The notes under the pieces: generated by a model
Database searches by the model: none
Seen by the model: the letters and a program-made list of their open reading frames with translations, nothing else
What the model was told of the DNA's origin: nothing
Shown here: positions 40,253 to 50,668 of the stretch, in pieces
Numbering within the stretch: position 1 is the stretch's first letter
Layout of the letters: each line of letters opens with the position of its first letter
From: Salibacteraceae bacterium
GTDB taxonomy: Bacteria; Bacteroidota; Bacteroidia; Flavobacteriales_G; Salibacteraceae
Length of the DNA stretch: 64,000 bases
Assembly (NCBI GenBank): GCA_018401875.1
Contig: JAGYJZ010000001.1
Location: 248,001 to 312,000, forward strand
Direction: 5' to 3'
Position numbers and translations under genes: made by a program

Positions 40253-42697
40253 ATGTTGACAAAGCCGTATTACATACAAGCCATTTTACCGCTCGCGCTG
40301 CGTGGAACCTTTACTTATCGCGTTCCCGAGCATTTGATACCCGAACTTGAAATTGGAAAAAGGGTAGTGGTTCCATTTGGAAAGCGCAGGTATTACGCTG
40401 CTTTGATCTACAGAATGAATGTGCAACTGCCACAAGGAACAAAACCCAAAGACCTGTCATATATAATGGATGATGTGCCTGTTGTAACCGATCAGCAGCT
40501 CAATTTTTGGGAATGGATTGCTCATTATTATATGTCAGGATTGGGGTCAGTAATGAATACTGCCTTGCCTAATGCCATGAAGCTGAATTCGCAAACTTCG
40601 GTTTCATTAAACCCTGAGTTCGAAGAATTTTTAGAATTTTCTGATGATGAACGAATGATTGTCGCTCAACTTTCAACCAACGAAAGCATGACGGTGGATC
40701 AACTGGAACAATTGCTTCCGAAAAAAGCCACACAAAGAGCAGTGAGTTCACTGATGAAGCAAGGTGTTATTGTGATTTCAGAGGAAATGAAGCCACAGGC
40801 CAAACCTCAAATGGTTGAGCATATTTCTTTTACCGAAGCGTTTTCTCGCGACAAAGCAATTTCAGAGCTTCTCGACAGCCTTTCAAATGCACCCAAACAG
40901 TTTGAAATTGTGATGCGCTTTCTGGAAATGAAAGGCGAATCATTTTCAGTGATCAAACAAAATTTGTTGCAACGTGCCCAAGCATCTCCCGCTTCGTTGA
41001 AATCGCTCATTGATCGCGGAGTATTTGAAATACAGGAAGTGCTTAAGTATGGACTAGACGTTTCAGAAGGAGCTGAATTTGAATTAAACGAACACCAACT
41101 GCGTGCACTCGAAGAAATCAAGCATGCATTTGAAGAAAAAAACACGGTCTTACTGCAAGGTGTTACCGGATCTGGCAAAACATTGATTTACACGCAATTG
41201 ATCAAAGATGCCGTGGCTAAAGGTCAACAAGTGCTTTACCTCGTGCCTGAGATTGCCCTTACCACGCAATTGGTAGAGCGATTAAAAGTGATTATCGGTG
41301 AGGAACTTTTTGTGTACCACTCGCGCTTTTCTAACCGCGAACGACTCACCACTTGGATGAGGCTCCTCGATTCAGCAAACAATGAAATTGTAATTGGTGC
41401 GCGTTCATCACTTTTTCTACCGCTCAACAATTTGGGATTAATCGTGGTGGATGAAGAACACGAAAGTTCCTTCAAACAACACGAGTCATCGCCCCATTAC
41501 AATGCACGTGACGCAGCCATTTGGCTAGGGCACAAAACGGGGGCAAAGGTCTTGCTAGGCTCCGCAACGCCTGCCGTTGAGTCAGTTTTTAATGCCCAAA
41601 ACGGAAAATCGGCCTTGGTGAAATTGGAAAAACGCTATGCTGATATTCAGCTGCCACTCATTCATTTGGTTGACATGGCCAAAAGAAAGCGTGCCGATGT
41701 GCAAAACGCAAGTTTTTCTGGCGAACTGATCGAAGCAATCAAGGCCACGTTGGCAGTGAAACAGCAAGTGATTTTATTCCAAAACCGCAGAGGTTATGCA
41801 CCGTTTTTATTGTGTGAGGCATGCGGGTGGAGTGCCGAATGCGTGAATTGCGATGTGAATTTAACCTACCACAAGTTTTTCGAGAAGATGCTTTGCCATT
41901 ACTGTGGCTACAACATTAAAATGCCGAAACACTGTCCTAATTGTCATTCGGCTAAAATGACTGTGAAGGGTTTCGGAACAGAGAAGATCGAAGACGAGCT
42001 CGAGATTATATTTCCTAATGCGCGCATGGGGCGAATGGATTTAGATACCACGCGCAAAAAAAATGCGTTTCACAACATCATTACAGCGTTTGAAGAGGGC
42101 GCCATTGATATTTTGGTGGGAACACAAATGGTGACTAAAGGGTTGGATTTTAGTAACGTAGGTTTAGTGGGCGTGTTGAGTGCTGACAGCCTTTGGAATA
42201 GACCTGACTTCCGAGCCTTTGAGCGGGCCTATCAATTGCTAACCCAAGTTTCGGGCAGGGCAGGACGAAAAAACAACCGAGGTAAAGTGTTGATCCAAAC
42301 GTTCAGGCCCGAACATCCTGTGCTGCAAATGGTGGTGGAGAATAATTACGAGGCGATGTATCAGCATCAGCTTTCAGAACGCCAGCAATTTTCGTATCCG
42401 CCCTATGTTCGAATGATTATGTTTCAACTGGCGCATCCCGATGCCAAGTTGGTGAGGGAAGGCGCTGTTCATTTTGGTCTGCTGCTCAGGAAGTATTTTA
42501 ACAAACAAGTGCTTGGGCCCGAAGAACCTGTGATTCCGCGTGTTAGAGGTCAGTTTTTGCGGCAAGTATTTCTAAAGTTAAACGCGCATTCTTCCATTCA
42601 AGAAAGTCGAAAAACAATTTGGAGTTGCATTGACGAAATGGAAGGCCATCCTGAATTTCGAAAAATCAGACTGCGCATTGATGTAGACCCTTATTGA
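40253..42697 (+). CDS. priA: Primosomal protein N' (replication restart helicase)
   Basis: 814 residues. The N-terminal DNA-binding domain has LRGTFTYRVPEHLIPELEIG and RVVVPFGKRRYYAALIY. Walker A GVTGSGKT lies near residues 303-310 and the DEEH box near 400. The helicase contains a zinc region near 520-570 with CEACGWSAECVNCDVNLTYH, CHYCGY and CPNCHS, eight Cys in all as in PriA. GTQMVTKGLDF and QVSGRAGR are the later helicase motifs. PriA reloads the replisome at stalled forks. It is transcribed alone, divergent from the symporter operon and convergent with the RluA-type gene, which it overlaps by 7 bases. Confidence 0.96.
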   Translation: MLTKPYYIQAILPLALRGTFTYRVPEHLIPELEIGKRVVVPFGKRRYYAALIYRMNVQLPQGTKPKDLSYIMDDVPVVTDQQLNFWEWIAHYYMSGLGSVMNTALPNAMKLNSQTSVSLNPEFEEFLEFSDDERMIVAQLSTNESMTVDQLEQLLPKKATQRAVSSLMKQGVIVISEEMKPQAKPQMVEHISFTEAFSRDKAISELLDSLSNAPKQFEIVMRFLEMKGESFSVIKQNLLQRAQASPASLKSLIDRGVFEIQEVLKYGLDVSEGAEFELNEHQLRALEEIKHAFEEKNTVLLQGVTGSGKTLIYTQLIKDAVAKGQQVLYLVPEIALTTQLVERLKVIIGEELFVYHSRFSNRERLTTWMRLLDSANNEIVIGARSSLFLPLNNLGLIVVDEEHESSFKQHESSPHYNARDAAIWLGHKTGAKVLLGSATPAVESVFNAQNGKSALVKLEKRYADIQLPLIHLVDMAKRKRADVQNASFSGELIEAIKATLAVKQQVILFQNRRGYAPFLLCEACGWSAECVNCDVNLTYHKFFEKMLCHYCGYNIKMPKHCPNCHSAKMTVKGFGTEKIEDELEIIFPNARMGRMDLDTTRKKNAFHNIITAFEEGAIDILVGTQMVTKGLDFSNVGLVGVLSADSLWNRPDFRAFERAYQLLTQVSGRAGRKNNRGKVLIQTFRPEHPVLQMVVENNYEAMYQHQLSERQQFSYPPYVRMIMFQLAHPDAKLVREGAVHFGLLLRKYFNKQVLGPEEPVIPRVRGQFLRQVFLKLNAHSSIQESRKTIWSCIDEMEGHPEFRKIRLRIDVDPY

Positions 42698-43383
42698 AGC
42701 TGATTTTCAAAGAACTTCCAAAGTTTGTCGTCAGGACAAGAAGCTTTCAGGACGATCAGTTCTTTTTTCACAGGGTGTTCAAAGGTTGTGTGTCGCGAGT
42801 GCAGGCTAATGCTGGCATCGGGATTTGATCGCGAAGCACCGTATTTCAAGTCGCCTTTGATGATGCAGCCCATGTCAGCCAATTGCGCTCTAATTTGATG
42901 GTGACGACCGGTTTCTAAATTCACCTCGATCAAGTGATAACGATCGCCACTGGCGCGCAGTTTATAGTTCAGTATTGCTTCCTTGAACCCTTCAGCTTCT
43001 TTTGTTTGTACGTACGATTTGTTTTGCTTTTCATTTTTCCGCATCCAGCCAACCAGTCTTCCTTCAGGGTTTTGGGGTGCGTTTTCTACGATCGCCCAAT
43101 ACGTTTTTTGAATGGCCTTCTTTCTGAAGATTTCGCTCATTCGAGACAAAGCTTTGCTGGTTTTTGCAAAAATTACCACACCACTCACCGGTCGGTCTAA
43201 TCGGTGTGGCGCACCCAAGTAAACATCGCCTGGCTTTTGATCGCGCACTTTAATGAGTGCTTTGATGCTGTCAAGTAAAGGCGTGTCGCCTGTTTTGTCG
43301 CCTTGCACAAGCTCTCCGGCTTGCTTATTGACAACGATCAGGTGATTGTCTTCATAAATAATACGCTGCGAAAGATCGGCCAT
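42691..43383 (-). CDS. RluA-family pseudouridine synthase
   Basis: 230 residues, without an S4 domain. The catalytic motif is GAPHRLDRPVSGVVIFAKTS near residues 57-76 with the active Asp in HRLDRP. LETGRHHQIRAQLADMGCII near 155-174 is the second family motif. The enzyme would convert uridine to pseudouridine in rRNA or tRNA; lack of the S4 domain resembles RluA/TruC more than RluD. It lies 8 bases after panB on the same strand and its 3' end runs into priA's 3' end. Confidence 0.9.
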   Translation of the reverse strand: MADLSQRIIYEDNHLIVVNKQAGELVQGDKTGDTPLLDSIKALIKVRDQKPGDVYLGAPHRLDRPVSGVVIFAKTSKALSRMSEIFRKKAIQKTYWAIVENAPQNPEGRLVGWMRKNEKQNKSYVQTKEAEGFKEAILNYKLRASGDRYHLIEVNLETGRHHQIRAQLADMGCIIKGDLKYGASRSNPDASISLHSRHTTFEHPVKKELIVLKASCPDDKLWKFFENQLQ

Positions 43384-43391
43384 GGCGGCTT

Positions 43392-44231
43392 TTAGTACTG
43401 CTCGTTTTGGTTGGGGAAGTCGTTGCTTTTTACGTCATATATATAGTCGCCAATTGCTTCGGTAATGGTGTCGTGTAAATTGCTGTATCGCCTCAAGAAC
43501 CGTGGCGAAAACTCTTTGTTAATCCCGAGCATGTCGTGCAAGACCAAAACTTGGCCGTCCACTTCATTTCCTGCACCTATTCCAATTACGGGAATTGAAA
43601 TCGATCGCGCCACTTCGCCTGCTAGCTTGGCTGGAATTTTTTCGAGAACGATAGCAAACACACCGGTTTCTTCTAAAATTTTAGCATCTTCAATCAGTCG
43701 GTCGCGCTCTTCCTCTTCCTTTGCTCGCACGGCATACGATCCAAATTTGTAAATCGATTGAGGAGTTAATCCGAGGTGACCCATCACGGGAATTCCAGCC
43801 GTCAAAATGCGGTCGATCGATTCTTTCACTTCACGACCGCCTTCCAATTTTACAGAATGGGCTCCAGATTCTTTCATTATTCTGATCGAAGAGGTAAGGG
43901 CTTCTTTTGAATTTCCTTGGTAGCTTCCGAACGGCAAGTCCACTACTACCAATGCGCGCTGCGTTGAGCGAATCACGGATGATGCGTGGTAGATCATTTG
44001 ATCCAAGGTGATAGGCAGCGTTGTTTCGTGTCCGCCCATGACATTTGAAGCCGAATCTCCAACCAAAATCACATCTATACCAGCGTGATCAACTATGCGA
44101 CCAAGGCTGAAGTCATACGCAGTGAGCATGGTGATTTTTTCTCCATTTTGCTTCATCTGCTGCAAAACACTCGTAGTTATTTTTTTGACATTATTGCCTA
44201 CAGGCGATAAATTGTCGTCTATCTTTCTCAT
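43392..44231 (-). CDS. panB: 3-methyl-2-oxobutanoate hydroxymethyltransferase
   Basis: 279 residues. PanB adds a hydroxymethyl group from methylene-THF to 2-oxoisovalerate, the first step to pantothenate. [20 protein letters not shown] (residues about 33-52), [24 protein letters not shown] and the catalytic-site [11 protein letters not shown] are all there, as is [20 protein letters not shown]. The decameric TIM-barrel enzyme has full length, with a roughly 15-residue N-terminal extension. It is the first gene before the RluA-type gene. The tetrahydrofolate it needs depends on FolE activity, but there is no other sign of a link to the folE here. Confidence 0.95.
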   Translation of the reverse strand: MRKIDDNLSPVGNNVKKITTSVLQQMKQNGEKITMLTAYDFSLGRIVDHAGIDVILVGDSASNVMGGHETTLPITLDQMIYHASSVIRSTQRALVVVDLPFGSYQGNSKEALTSSIRIMKESGAHSVKLEGGREVKESIDRILTAGIPVMGHLGLTPQSIYKFGSYAVRAKEEEERDRLIEDAKILEETGVFAIVLEKIPAKLAGEVARSISIPVIGIGAGNEVDGQVLVLHDMLGINKEFSPRFLRRYSNLHDTITEAIGDYIYDVKSNDFPNQNEQY

Positions 44232-44338
44232 GTTGGTTACCGTTAAGAGTCAATTTATGACCGAAAATATATTTAGGGTGTCGGAAGTTGAATAGGAATG
44301 TATTTTTGACCTTTCAAACACAAACGTAAAAGAAATTT

Positions 44339-45559
44339 ATGTCTAAGCTTCGCTCTATCTCTTTTCTATTCCTTGCACTTTCAATGATTACCATCGTTGG
44401 GTGTGAAACCGAAATCGACATAATTGCTCCTCAAAAAGACGTAACCGTGATTTATGGATTGTTGGAAGAGAATAAATCGAGGCATTATATCCGCATCAAC
44501 AAGGCATTCATTGGAGAAGAATCGGCAAGTGTGTTGGCAAAAACTCAAGGAGTGAACGAATATTCGGACGATGAGTTACAAGCAGTAGTCTTTGAAATTT
44601 CGAAAAAAGAGCCAAACGAAGACGAAGATACAATTAATCGATACCCACTCACTTCAACGTATATTACTTCGAAAAGCGATGGGCTGTTTTTTAACGACAG
44701 CAATAAGGTGTACTATTTCGATGCGGTCTTGAAAATTTCAAACGGCAACAACACCTTCGTCTATCGTATTGAGTGCACGATAAATGTAGAAGGTGAGGAA
44801 ACTAAAGTGGTAACAGCAGAAAGCGGGGTGATTGGCGGAGGAGATGTTCCATTGACTTTAGTAAAACCGCGATTAGCCAACTCCACAACAGAAGATCGCT
44901 CTGAAATAGACTTTGTTGGAAACGGAGACTATAGAAATTCATTGGATGTGACATGGATGAGGCCTGCAGGAGGTGTTAGCTTCACGAGTTTCTACCGATT
45001 CTACTTCACTGAAGTTGACATTGTAACCAATGAGCGTTCAAGAGATAGTTTGCTTTTTGCGATTGGCACTAAGCGCGTAACTACTCAAGAATCGACCAAT
45101 AGCGGTGAGGTTAATTTCACCATGAATCCCGAGGAATTCTACATAAGAATGAAAACCCAGTTTGAAGATTATAATTTTGACAACCCAACATTCAATCGCT
45201 TTGCAAGCGATACAATAGAGTTCTTTTTAGAAGTAGCAGACAATACATTAGCCACCTACATTGAAGTCAATCAACCTTCCACAGCAATCGCTCAAGAGCG
45301 CCCGGAATACACGAACGTAGAAAATGGAATAGGAGTTTTCGCCAGTCGATACTTAGCTTCGACTAGAAAAAAAGTGGGGCTCGATAAAGTCAACTCAGGT
45401 CGGGTTTTCAACTCTTCTACCCTCGAAGAACTCCTTTATTCTAATCAAGTTACTGGTGTTAATTCTGAAACTGGCCAGGAGCTGAGCCACGCGACTTCAA
45501 AAAAAGGGTTTCGTGTAGAAGGCGGGCGTTGCAATGACGTTACTCAAATCTGCAGATAG
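44339..45559 (+). CDS. DUF4249-like surface lipoprotein
   Basis: 406 residues. Lipobox VGC at residues 20-22 (SMITIVGCETEIDII). The region KDVTVIYGLLEENKSRHYIR, with a series of beta strands, and a late Cys pair (GGRCNDVTQICR at the C-terminus) resemble DUF4249 proteins of Bacteroidota, which often go with TonB receptors. No receptor is adjacent here; dnaK follows. Role unknown. A GTGACA-rich palindromic region begins 1 base after its stop and could form a hairpin terminator. Confidence 0.68.
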   Translation: MSKLRSISFLFLALSMITIVGCETEIDIIAPQKDVTVIYGLLEENKSRHYIRINKAFIGEESASVLAKTQGVNEYSDDELQAVVFEISKKEPNEDEDTINRYPLTSTYITSKSDGLFFNDSNKVYYFDAVLKISNGNNTFVYRIECTINVEGEETKVVTAESGVIGGGDVPLTLVKPRLANSTTEDRSEIDFVGNGDYRNSLDVTWMRPAGGVSFTSFYRFYFTEVDIVTNERSRDSLLFAIGTKRVTTQESTNSGEVNFTMNPEEFYIRMKTQFEDYNFDNPTFNRFASDTIEFFLEVADNTLATYIEVNQPSTAIAQERPEYTNVENGIGVFASRYLASTRKKVGLDKVNSGRVFNSSTLEELLYSNQVTGVNSETGQELSHATSKKGFRVEGGRCNDVTQICR

Positions 45560-45625
45560 GTGACATGATGTCACGCTTTGTGACACCTATATTTTCCTGA
45601 CATTCCTGAATATCTGACATTCCTG
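45558..45625. promoter_or_regulatory. TGACA-rich palindromes and direct repeats upstream of dnaK
   Basis: GTGACAT-G-ATGTCAC (45560-45574) is a perfect palindrome. GTGACACC follows at 45580, and CTGACATTCCTG occurs twice (45597-45608, 45614-45625), 17 bases apart. TGACA or its complement appears five times in about 60 bases. It could be a heat-shock operator; the AGGTG...CACCT part could also be the terminator of the upstream gene. No CIRCE element was seen. Confidence 0.45.
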
Positions 45626-45705
45626 CATTTTTTTATTGCGCTAATGCGGTGGCATAGGCTTTGACTTAAGCAAGAAAAAATAGAATAATCGAAAATCAAA
45701 ATAGG

Positions 45706-47607
45706 ATGGGAAAGATCATAGGAATCGATTTGGGAACAACAAACAGCTGCGTTGCAGTGATGGAAGGTAATGAGCCTGTTGTTATTCCAAATAGTGAAGG
45801 AAAAAGAACTACACCTTCTGTGATTGGATTCACAGAGGGAGGAGAAAGAAAAGTAGGTGACCCTGCAAAACGTCAGGCGATCACCAATCCAACGAAAACG
45901 ATCTACAGTATAAAGCGATTCATGGGCGTGAGCTACGATGAAGCAAAAGGCGAAGGAAGTCGTGTGCCGTATGAATTAGTGAAAGGCGACAACAACACTC
46001 CACGCGTTAAAATTGACGACAGATTGTACACTCCGCAAGAAATCTCAGCCATGGTGCTTCAAAAAATGAAGAAGACGGCCGAAGATTACTTAGGACAAGA
46101 AGTGACAGAAGCTGTGATTACAGTTCCGGCATATTTTAATGATTCTCAACGCCAAGCAACCAAAGAAGCAGGTGAAATTGCTGGTTTGACAGTGCGCAGA
46201 ATAATCAACGAACCAACGGCAGCTGCCTTGGCTTACGGTCTTGACAAGAAAGGGCGCGACATGAAAGTAGTAGTCTTTGACTGCGGTGGGGGAACGCATG
46301 ACGTTTCGATCCTCGAGTTGGGCGATGGCGTGTTTGAAGTGAAATCAACAGATGGCGACACGCACCTCGGTGGTGATGACTTTGACCAAGCCATTATCGA
46401 CTGGTTGGTGCAAGAGTTTAAAAATGATGAAGGAGCTGACTTGAGCAAAGACCCAATGGCGCTTCAGCGTTTGAAAGACGCAGCAGAGAAAGCGAAAATT
46501 GAGTTGTCAAGTACCACAGCATCAGAAATCAATTTGCCATACATCATGCCTGTTGACGGAGTGCCAAAACACTTGGTGAGATCACTTTCGAGATCAAAGT
46601 TTGAGCAATTGACTGACACTCTTGTGCAACGTACGATTGAGCCTTGTAAGAGCGCTTTGAAACAAAGCGGATTCTCTACAAGCGAAATTGATGAGGTGAT
46701 TTTGGTTGGAGGTTCTACCAGAATTCCAGCGGTGCAAGAAGCAGTGAAAAAATTCTTTGGCAAGGAGCCGAGCAAAGGCGTTAATCCTGACGAAGTAGTA
46801 GCTGTTGGAGCAGCTATACAAGGTGGTGTGTTGAGCGGAGACGTGAAAGATGTATTGCTCCTTGACGTGACGCCACTTTCATTGGGAATTGAAACAATGG
46901 GCGGTGTGTCAACTAAATTGATCGAATCAAACACAACCATTCCAACCAAAAAGTCAGAGACGTTCTCCACAGCGAGTGATAATCAGCCATCGGTTGAGAT
47001 TCATGTGCTGCAAGGCGAGCGCCCAATGGCAAAAGATAACAGAACAATAGGTCGCTTTCATTTAGATGGTATTCCACCATCGCCAAGAGGAGTTCCTCAG
47101 ATTGAAGTAACATTCGACATCGATGCCAATGGTATCTTAAATGTATCAGCAAAAGATAAAGCCACTGGCAAAGAGCAAAGCATCCGCATCGAAGCATCTT
47201 CAGGCTTAAGCCAGGAAGAAATCGATAAGATGAAGCGCGAAGCTGAAGCCAATGCCGACTCAGATAAAAAGGCGAAAGAAACGATTGACAAGCTCAATGC
47301 AGCGGATAATATGATCTTCCAAACCGAAAAGCAGATCAAGGAGTTTGGAGATAAATTACCTGCCGATAAAAAAGGCCCAATCGAAGAAGCACTCGCTGAG
47401 TTGAAAAAGGCACACGAGGCAAAAGACATCGATGCCATTGATGCTTCAATGGAAAAGCTGAATACAGTTTTTCAAGCCGCTTCTCAAGAAATGTACGCTG
47501 CACAAGGTGCACAGGCTGAAGGCGCTGCCGGAGCCGAGCAAGCATCAGAAGGCGGTGATGAAGAAGTTACCGATGTTGACTTCGAAGAAGTGAAAGACGA
47601 AAAGTAA
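45706..47607 (+). CDS. dnaK: Chaperone DnaK (Hsp70)
   Basis: 633 residues. ATPase domain opens with [60 protein letters not shown] (one residue unusual: CGGGT rather than LGGGT) and [16 protein letters not shown] follow. The substrate-binding domain begins after [15 protein letters not shown] at about residue 390, and the C-terminus ends [15 protein letters not shown], the EEVD-like tail of bacterial DnaK. grpE and dnaJ are not adjacent. A terminator at 47649-47687 ends the transcript. Confidence 0.98.
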   Translation: MGKIIGIDLGTTNSCVAVMEGNEPVVIPNSEGKRTTPSVIGFTEGGERKVGDPAKRQAITNPTKTIYSIKRFMGVSYDEAKGEGSRVPYELVKGDNNTPRVKIDDRLYTPQEISAMVLQKMKKTAEDYLGQEVTEAVITVPAYFNDSQRQATKEAGEIAGLTVRRIINEPTAAALAYGLDKKGRDMKVVVFDCGGGTHDVSILELGDGVFEVKSTDGDTHLGGDDFDQAIIDWLVQEFKNDEGADLSKDPMALQRLKDAAEKAKIELSSTTASEINLPYIMPVDGVPKHLVRSLSRSKFEQLTDTLVQRTIEPCKSALKQSGFSTSEIDEVILVGGSTRIPAVQEAVKKFFGKEPSKGVNPDEVVAVGAAIQGGVLSGDVKDVLLLDVTPLSLGIETMGGVSTKLIESNTTIPTKKSETFSTASDNQPSVEIHVLQGERPMAKDNRTIGRFHLDGIPPSPRGVPQIEVTFDIDANGILNVSAKDKATGKEQSIRIEASSGLSQEEIDKMKREAEANADSDKKAKETIDKLNAADNMIFQTEKQIKEFGDKLPADKKGPIEEALAELKKAHEAKDIDAIDASMEKLNTVFQAASQEMYAAQGAQAEGAAGAEQASEGGDEEVTDVDFEEVKDEK

Positions 47608-47648
47608 GATAGGTAGTAGGGTAGGTTAGTGCGCTCAACGCGCGCTGT

Positions 47649-47687
47649 AAGAAGAGGGTCGAGCAATCGGTCCTCTTCTTTTTTTTT
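47649..47687 (+). terminator. Intrinsic terminator of dnaK
   Basis: AAGAAGAGG (47649-47657) pairs with CCTCTTCTT (47672-47680), followed by seven more T. Loop of 14 bases. Confidence 0.85.
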
Positions 47688-47748
47688 ACCACACCAAATC
47701 AAACAGCTAAGTTCGCTGTTACAAGTAGCAAAGATTTCTACTTACACC

Positions 47749-49989
47749 ATGAGCAAAGCACTTGCGAAATTCATCGTTTTCCTTGTTATCACGTTCACAG
47801 CGATTGCAGGTTATCAAATTACCACGCTGCAGTTCGACTACGAATTCGAGCATTTTTTTCCTTCTGAAGACACTTCCCTCGATTTTTACCTCGATTACAA
47901 TGAAAAGTTTGCAACCGATGTCGACTTTGTTTTGCTTGCGCTAAAGAATGACGAGGGAATCTTCGAGAAAGATTTTCTACTCAAGGCCAAAGCACTGCGC
48001 GAGGAACTGCAAACCGTAGATGAGGTCAAGCGAATCTTGTCGCCATTTGACGCGAAAGACTATGCGCTCGGGCCGTTTGGACCCATTGCCATTCCATTTC
48101 TGCACCCCGATGATGAATCGCGTTACGCAGCAGATAGCACGAGGATTTACAGATTTCAGAAGGAAGTAGGCAGCGTGTTTTCTGAAGACGCCAAGAGTAT
48201 TTCTATGCTCATCGAGATTGAACCGAATTTATCGAAGGTTGAAACCGATACGGTGTATTTTAAGCTGAAGGATGTGCTCGATAAATACGAGTTCGATCAA
48301 ATGCATACGGCAGGAAAAGTAATCGGACAAGCCTATTACATCGATCAAATTAAGTACGAGTTTACCCTGTTTTTTATCCTTGCCGTTGTGCTTGTAATCA
48401 TTATTCTCGCCTTGGTTTATCGGTCACTTTGGGGGGTGGTGGTTCCACTTTTAATCGTAGTGCTGTCGGTGATTTGGTCTTTAGGACTGATGGGATTGAT
48501 CGGTAAACCGATCGACATTATGACGGCACTGTTGCCATTGATTCTTTTTGTGGTCGGAATCAGTGATGTAATTCACCTCTTGAGTAGGTATTTCGAAGAG
48601 ATCAGAAATGGACTTTCGAAGGAAGCCGCAATTAAAATTTCGTACAAACAAGTTGGAATGGCCACATTCCTGACATCACTTACTACTGCGCTGGGATTTT
48701 TGACTTTACTCACAAGTGGAATTAAGCCGGTTCGTGAACTTGGGATTTATGCTGCCATTGGCGTGTTTATCGCTTTCATTTTGGCATTTAGTTTATTGCC
48801 TGCTATTTTAACACTGAATCCAGTACCGAAACTGGCCTACAAAGAGCCGTCAAGTCTGTTTTGGAATAAATTGGTGAGGAAAATATTCTTCTTTTCGATG
48901 AAGAATCAAGTGAGCATTCTTGTGGTTTCGCTCTTGGTGATTATCGCATCTGCCATTAGTATTTCTACCATTAAAGTAGACAACTACCTTTTAGAAGATG
49001 TGGGTGAAGACGATCCGATGCGCACGAGCTTCATGTATTTTGAAGAGAATTTCGCTGGAGCCAGGCCGTTTGAGCTGTATGTTTCAGTGAAGGATTCAAA
49101 CCAAAGCATGCTCGACAGAGAAGTGGTGGATGACCTATTGCGGATTGATGCTTATTTGAAGAATGAGTATGGCGTGGGATTTTTACTTTCCCCACTCAAT
49201 ATTTTGCGCACTGCAAACCAGGCCATATCAGGGGGGCACGATACGGCATACCTTGTTCCAACAAGCGATGAACGCTACAACACGGTGATGCGGCTCGTAT
49301 CGAAAATTCAGAAGCGACCTGAGTTCAACGCACTGCTTGCCAATGAAATGCGCGAGGGCCGCTTCTCAGGAAAAATGCGCGATTTGGGCGGGTTGAAAAC
49401 CAAGCAGATGAACGAAGATTTACTGGCTCATTTTGACCAATACCCACTGCAAACCGTTGACATTCGACTCACAGGAATGGCCTTATTAATTGATAAAAAC
49501 AATGAAACCCTTTCAGTGAATATGATGAGCGGACTCATTTTTGCTCTGCTTGTAGTAGCCATTGTGATGGGCATTTTATTCAAATCATTCAAAATGGCTT
49601 TAATAACGCTAGTTCCTAATGTTTTGCCTTTGATGGTGATCGGTGGGTTTATGGGTTTGACGGGCATCGACCTGAAGGTTTCTACATCCATCATTTTTGG
49701 TATTGCATTCGGTATTGCGGTCGATGATTCGATTCATTATTTGAGCAAGTTTAAACTTGAATTAAACAAAGGCAGGTCAATGATTTGGGCGTTGAGACGC
49801 ACATCCATCTCCACGGGCAAGGCCATTTTATTGACGAGTTTAATCCTGTGTTCGGGCTTTTTAACCCTTTCGAGTTCCAGTTTTACGAGCACGCATTATG
49901 TTGGTTTACTGATCAGTATTACACTGGCAGTGGCAGTGCTTGCTGATTTAATTTTACTTCCTGTGCTGTTGCGCAGGATGATGAAATAA
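47749..49989 (+). CDS. RND/MMPL-superfamily exporter
   Basis: 746 residues from the ATG at 47749 (MSKALAKFIVFLVITFTAIA); the open frame extends upstream across the dnaK terminator, which rules out the earlier start. Two repeats of one plus five membrane helices with two periplasmic loops, as in the 'predicted exporters of the RND superfamily'. The first helix bundle has IMTALLPLILFVVGISDVIH and the second FGIAFGIAVDDSIHYLSKFK, the conserved Asp-containing helices for proton coupling. Relatives export lipids or hopanoids. No membrane-fusion partner or OMP gene is nearby. Confidence 0.87.
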   Translation: MSKALAKFIVFLVITFTAIAGYQITTLQFDYEFEHFFPSEDTSLDFYLDYNEKFATDVDFVLLALKNDEGIFEKDFLLKAKALREELQTVDEVKRILSPFDAKDYALGPFGPIAIPFLHPDDESRYAADSTRIYRFQKEVGSVFSEDAKSISMLIEIEPNLSKVETDTVYFKLKDVLDKYEFDQMHTAGKVIGQAYYIDQIKYEFTLFFILAVVLVIIILALVYRSLWGVVVPLLIVVLSVIWSLGLMGLIGKPIDIMTALLPLILFVVGISDVIHLLSRYFEEIRNGLSKEAAIKISYKQVGMATFLTSLTTALGFLTLLTSGIKPVRELGIYAAIGVFIAFILAFSLLPAILTLNPVPKLAYKEPSSLFWNKLVRKIFFFSMKNQVSILVVSLLVIIASAISISTIKVDNYLLEDVGEDDPMRTSFMYFEENFAGARPFELYVSVKDSNQSMLDREVVDDLLRIDAYLKNEYGVGFLLSPLNILRTANQAISGGHDTAYLVPTSDERYNTVMRLVSKIQKRPEFNALLANEMREGRFSGKMRDLGGLKTKQMNEDLLAHFDQYPLQTVDIRLTGMALLIDKNNETLSVNMMSGLIFALLVVAIVMGILFKSFKMALITLVPNVLPLMVIGGFMGLTGIDLKVSTSIIFGIAFGIAVDDSIHYLSKFKLELNKGRSMIWALRRTSISTGKAILLTSLILCSGFLTLSSSSFTSTHYVGLLISITLAVAVLADLILLPVLLRRMMK

Positions 49990-50089
49990 AACTTTTAAGA
50001 AAACACTGTTAATTTTTAGCGCATTTAAATCATTGCGCACTACAGTTAGTTTTTTATGTTGGACGAAATCTAATCAAAAAACTCTAAGT

Positions 50090-50545
50090 ATGAAAAAATC
50101 GCTATTGCTATTTGCTGCCGTTGGTGCGTTGTTTATTACAAGCTGCACTACCACCAACAAGTCTATGAGAGAACCAATGACCAGAATTGAGTTGGAGCGC
50201 TCAGACTTTGACCTCACCCAACAAGTTTCCGCTACCGCAACCTCTACACGTATTGTAGGTATCGATTTTTCTCGATTGTTTAAAGCAGAAACGGGGTCAG
50301 TTGACAAGGATCAATTATCTTTTAACTTCAGCTATGGAAGCAGTTTCAGCATTCCAGTGATTGGTGCATACATCCAAGATTTCACAGCGAACTACGCCTT
50401 GTATAATTTGATGGAAAATAACCAAGGTTATGATGTGGTTTTCTATCCTCAATACACCACGAAAGTTGAACGCCCAATCGGTTTAGGAATCTACACCATT
50501 ACTACAGTTGAAGTAACGGCAAGGCTGGGTAAGTTTAAGAACTAA
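50090..50545 (+). CDS. Small lipoprotein of unknown function
   Basis: 151 residues from the ATG at 50090 (MKKSLLLFAAVGALFITSC); an upstream in-frame ATG lacks sense. Lipobox ITSC. The mature part RIELERSDFDLTQQVSATAT and RPIGLGIYTITTVEVTARLG resembles a common Bacteroidota lipoprotein family of unknown role. It is transcribed alone, with its own terminator at 50564-50589. Confidence 0.75.
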   Translation: MKKSLLLFAAVGALFITSCTTTNKSMREPMTRIELERSDFDLTQQVSATATSTRIVGIDFSRLFKAETGSVDKDQLSFNFSYGSSFSIPVIGAYIQDFTANYALYNLMENNQGYDVVFYPQYTTKVERPIGLGIYTITTVEVTARLGKFKN

Positions 50546-50563
50546 TTGCAGTTTGAAATAATT

Positions 50564-50589
50564 AAAGGGCTCTTCGGAGTCTTTTTTTT
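50564..50589 (+). terminator. Intrinsic terminator of the small lipoprotein gene
   Basis: AAAGGGCTC, loop TTCG, GAGTCTTT with a T run. The UUCG tetraloop and T tract make it convincing despite two G-T pairs. Confidence 0.75.
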
Positions 50590-50668
50590 GATTCTTTGAG
50601 AACTATTTTAAAATTCATTTCCAAATAACATGAATAACGCTATGTTTGCGTATATTAAATTTAATACC

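Noticed and set aside
45640-45705. CIRCE element for HrcA before dnaK
   Set aside because: No TTAGCACTC-N9-GAGTGCTAA match could be found.
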